Shown here piece after piece: positions 60,698 through 64,000 of a stretch of DNA of 64,000 bases. The stretch is from Ursus arctos (taxonomy: Eukaryota > Chordata > Mammalia > Carnivora > Ursidae), in assembly GCF_023065955.2 (NCBI RefSeq), contig NW_026623056.1:87915256-87979255 (forward strand), in the 5' to 3' direction. The notes below the pieces were generated by a model. The model searched no databases. It was not told the DNA's origin and worked only from the letters and a program-made list of their open reading frames with translations. Made by a program: the position numbers and the translations under genes. The first letter of the stretch is position 1, and every line of letters begins with the position of its first letter.

Positions 60698-61681
60698 TTT
60701 AATAAAACACTGGAGTTAAAAGAAATCCCTGTTACTCTGTACGCCATGCTGCCCAGGCTACTCGTACACTTAGCCTCTCAGTGGAAGGACAATGTCGCTG
60801 TTCTCATTCTGGTTCCATCTCGTGCTGATCTCCCCATGTGCGTCAGGGACACGCACACGTGGTTTTGCATGCAACAGAAGCTTTTCATTGCCTGCCACCC
60901 TCTCACTGCACTCCGAGGAGGGAACCCAACCCCTAACTCACACCAAAAAGGACCTTGCTGATGCAGGCTTCCCTCTTAACTGAAATTCCATCTCTAGGAC
61001 TCAGTGAACTGACAAGCATCCCTGTTTCCAAATTTGCCCCCCGCTGACCCTGCCCATGTGATTTCTATAGTCCCACTTTTCCTTGTATACATTGCGGGTA
61101 AGAGCCCATTGCATCGTAAGGACAGGTGACACCATCCATACACTCCCCACCCCTTAATCTCCGCCCCTCCTTGCTTACACACGCCAGCAAGTTCGTTGTA
61201 TTTGAATCAACATCAGGCAGAGTAAGCACTTCAGAAGCAAACAAGGAACAGAAGGGGGTGTTTGGGCAACGTTGAATATTATCTTAGGTTCTATAACCAA
61301 GATAGGAGATAGATTCCTATGCTTGATTTCTGGGAATACTGATGTCCCATGAAAGTCAAGGAACAATGCTTAACTAAGTGGCCTAAACCTTATAGCTTAT
61401 CATTGCAATGCGAGGCACTTCAGGAAAATTGGTGTGATAAAACTCGAGTTTCCTAGGAATGAGCTAATTAAGTTCTATTTATTCAAGTAATCTAAACTAT
61501 TTGACTACTCAAGTGGTTTTCGATAAAAAAAAAAAAAAAGAGTAATACTCAGAAAACCCTCGCGCCTACACTGATGCCCTTGGAAGAAGTAGCAGGACTT
61601 CTAGGGAATGCAAGTCATTTAAGGTATTTTGAGCCAGCTCAAGGTGTCTGCATAAGGACTGGTAAAAACAGAGCAGATCTT

Positions 61682-61876
61682 GGGGCGCCTGGGTGGCTCA
61701 GTCAGTTGGGCATCTGCCTTCAGCTCAGGTTATGATCCCAGGGTCCTGGGATCGAGCCCCACCTTGGGTTCCCTGCTCATTGGGGAGCCTGCTTCTCCCT
61801 CTCCCTCTGCCTGCTGCTCCCCCTGCTTGTGTCTCTCTCAGTCTCAAATAAATAAAAAAAATCTTTAAAAAAAACC
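61682..61876 (+). mobile_element. Can-SINE, sense
   Basis: Head 'ggggcgcctgggtggctcag', CT-rich middle, AATAAA and A tail. An imperfect duplication ending 'agatctt' is seen at about 61666-61681 and 61877-61892. Confidence 0.95.
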
Positions 61877-62480
61877 CAACACAATAGATCTTAAAGGAAT
61901 TAGAGTATCCCGTTTATCTGTTCCACAGTGCAAACACAGAAGAAAGGACAATCTAGGTATTGGAACAGGGATTTGCACAGGACCATTAGTGGGTGTGAGT
62001 TCCGGCAAAACAAATGAGTATCCGTCACAGTGGCCAAGCGCAAGGGGCAGGAAGAGTGTCTTGATACCGGCCACCTTCGCCAGAGAACTCTGCTCCCCAG
62101 TGTCCCCCGAGAGAGTGCTCATGGAGTCAGACCCTTCCCACCCCCTCCCCCACGTAAACTGCACAAGAACCCAGGAGGTAAATTTGCTTCTCTCAGTTTC
62201 CTAGTGCAAAAACCAGCTCTGAGAAGTGAGTTAACTTCCCCCTGGTCATGCTGTTAGTACACAGCCATTCTAGAACCAAAGCCACACCCGTCTGAGACTA
62301 AACCTATACTTTCCCCCATTACATTGTCCTGCTTGCCAGAAAGAAATAATTCAACAACTCGACATTCCGAGGCAGGGATGACATGTTGCCTTCCATTCTT
62401 CTGTTAGTCTCGTGCTGTAAAGTGAGACCCGACAAGTAAGATAAGATACACGATTAAGCAATTTGAAAAACAGAACAGGG

Positions 62481-62798
62481 CGATGTTCGCACGGGAGCTC
62501 AGTGTGAGTTTAAGCTGATAGTCCAAGTCCTCGTGCTGGTGTGCGCGCTTCGCCGAGTGATAAGTGCTGTTTACTGACCGATAGACCAGGACGCTGTGCC
62601 TTGGCCATCACCGCTGCCTAGTAAGGACGCACGGATTTCAGAAGGGAAGGGGCTCGAGCACATGTTCAGCGATTAGCAGAAAATCGACAACGCGAGTCGA
62701 GTGATGAGGGGCAAGTTATCAGTCAGCGCTCTCTCTGGACGCGGGTGACCACAGCGCCGAACCCAAGCGCGTGGGACAGAAGAGATGAGGGAGCCCGT
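62481..62798. promoter_or_regulatory. CpG-island-like patch
   Basis: I count 27 CpG dinucleotides in about 318 bases at roughly 54% GC, an observed/expected ratio near or above 1. Elevated CpG continues to about 63280 (about 13 more in 63040-63280). GATA-like motifs occur at its left edge ('agataagata', about 62440). No gene is seen to start here. Confidence 0.45.
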
Positions 62799-63034
62799 GG
62801 CCAAAAGTAAATGCATGAATGACAAATAACTCCAGGAATATTTCTTAGTGGGGGAGTAAAGCAAATTCACTCGTGACATTTCAAGCCTGGATAGGGGCTG
62901 GCAACCGCCGTGGAAATCGAAGGTAACACAAGCTGGCTTTCAGGAGCCCAGGCTTGCCTCAGAATTCACCAGATTCTCTTATTCAGGCTGGACCATCAAA
63001 AAGGAGAACAGTAAGAAAAAAAAATTGCATCCTT

Positions 63035-63301
63035 TTATTGGCCGTCTTTATCATTTCTTTGTTCTGCTGGCGATGCGGCAGTGTCTGCAGGGGCACTTGA
63101 TAAGATGAAGTGCCACGCAAGGACACGAGTGACCGAGGACAGCCTTCCCTTTGAGCCCATTTTTTGTTTCACGCACGTGTGTAGTTTGGGGTACATGGGC
63201 ACCATCTCCGGGTAGCGTTCGTCTGAGCAGCACAGCCCCTCTGCTGAGGCTGACAAGGAACGAATGGGGTTTACGGCTGATGTTTTAAGAGCACTCAACA
63301 C
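63035..63301 (-). other. Open frame of 88 codons in the CpG-rich zone, function unknown
   Basis: The frame is Ser/Ala-rich with several cysteines and no recognised domain, signal peptide or helix. It overlaps another open frame on the same strand, so it may be chance. An AATAAA on the minus strand near 63033-63040 follows the stop closely. Not called as a gene. Confidence 0.15.
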
Positions 63302-64000
63302 CCTCTTTCTACACTCATACTACATCTTTGGTGTGAAGTCCTTCAGAGTTGATGACAACTCGGCTGGGATCTTGCACTTTGCATAATTTAGCCAATCTGC
63401 ATCACTCACTTTTTCCACAATAACTAGAATATTTGGCAAAAGGTACGCTTCTGCAATGGGAAAGATCCCAAAGTCAAAACCTTCGTTGTTTACCCAGCTC
63501 TACTAACAGTAAATACCTAACATGAGTCCTGAGACTTCTCCTAGGCCCTCCTGCATTTATGTCATGTAGAAATAGGGGTACTGAGGCAGAAGCAGAACGT
63601 TTTATGACATTCTTTCGTGTGGCTATCAGAGATAGGGGCTGTATGGGCTCCCAGGGAAATAACCCGGGGCATTAGAGATGAAAGAGTTACAGCATAATAA
63701 TATCACTAACTGCTAAATCAAATAAAGGGCTGGAAAGCATGCAATGCGCACCCAGTGGGCTGAGCCAGAAGCCAGGGCCTGAACTTGGCAGAAATGGAAA
63801 AGTCTCTGTGCGTGCTCAGGAAACCCAAATATCAGGGCTAGAAGTGTCAGAACAATGAGGCCTGTAGCGAGGGGCCAGTTTGACGCAGCGTGGTGAGGAA
63901 GGGGCGTGTCTGTAACAGCCGATGGAGCCGCACGCCTTGCTTGTCCTTCGGTATTTCCAGCCCCCAAAGAAAGATGCACCCTCAATCAACTTGGTGATTC
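63302..64000. other. Unassigned sequence to window end
   Basis: Nothing recognised. Confidence 0.3.

Larger units (their letters stand above)
59701..61665. other. Unassigned sequence
   Basis: No gene recognised. Contains the GT repeat and a GATG/GATA-rich run near 60650-60697. Confidence 0.3.

Noticed and set aside
61682..61760. tRNA-like A and B boxes as functional tRNA genes
   Set aside because: They are the heads of Can-SINEs, with CT-rich bodies, A-rich tails and target-site duplications. The same holds for the other SINE copies.
63035..63301. Processed pseudogene or small secreted cysteine-rich protein
   Set aside because: No family match, no signal peptide, no A-tail on the minus strand, and an overlapping alternative frame. 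Kept only as an unassigned frame.

Overview
The window is nuclear DNA of a mammal, most likely a caniform carnivore. It holds eleven or more tRNA-derived Can-SINEs, most with the head 'GGGGCGCCTGGGTGGCTCAG', a CT-rich middle, an (A/T)-rich tail and target-site duplications. It also holds carnivore-type L1 3' ends and ancient mammalian MIR, L2, hAT/MER and Tigger repeats. The SINE subtypes and the L1 3'-UTR type recall bears and pinnipeds, but that narrower placement is inference from memory. There is no bacterial, plasmid, phage or CRISPR content.

Layout. 1-8.2 kb: repeat-dense, with MIR, an LTR-like repeat, old L1 pieces, a 109-bp L1 tail with clear target-site duplications, a hAT MITE and a longer antisense L1. 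8.2-14.3 kb: GC-rich, gene-poor DNA with an LTR-like element and L2 fragments. 14.3-22.2 kb: the main feature, an intronless minus-strand open frame of 524 codons (15068-16642) related to the cTAGE/MIA2 (TANGO1-like) ER-export family, plus a broken second copy at 21538-22003. The two copies and their 3' flanks look like an old segmental duplication, separated by L1 insertions. 22.2-37 kb: repeats (SINEs, MIR, hAT, LTR-like, L1 with probable 5' inversion, an internally deleted Tigger carrying a SINE). 37.6-40.8 kb and 44.3-49.0 kb: two long, ancient antisense L1s with nested younger insertions. 41-44 kb: mostly unique DNA with a CTCF-like motif and a small CpG-dense patch. 49-64 kb: mostly unique DNA with scattered SINEs, hAT and MIR repeats, dinucleotide repeats, and a second CpG-rich patch near the right edge (62.48-63.28 kb).

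Only one plausible protein-coding gene is visible. Nearly all other open frames are L1 ORF2 remnants, repeat sequence or chance frames in GC-rich DNA. The most unusual signal is the pattern of identity between the two cTAGE-like copies. A 146-bp coding tract differs at only 3 positions, while the adjacent coding stretch differs at about 31 of 167. This suggests gene conversion. No genes act together here in any pathway that can be read from the sequence.
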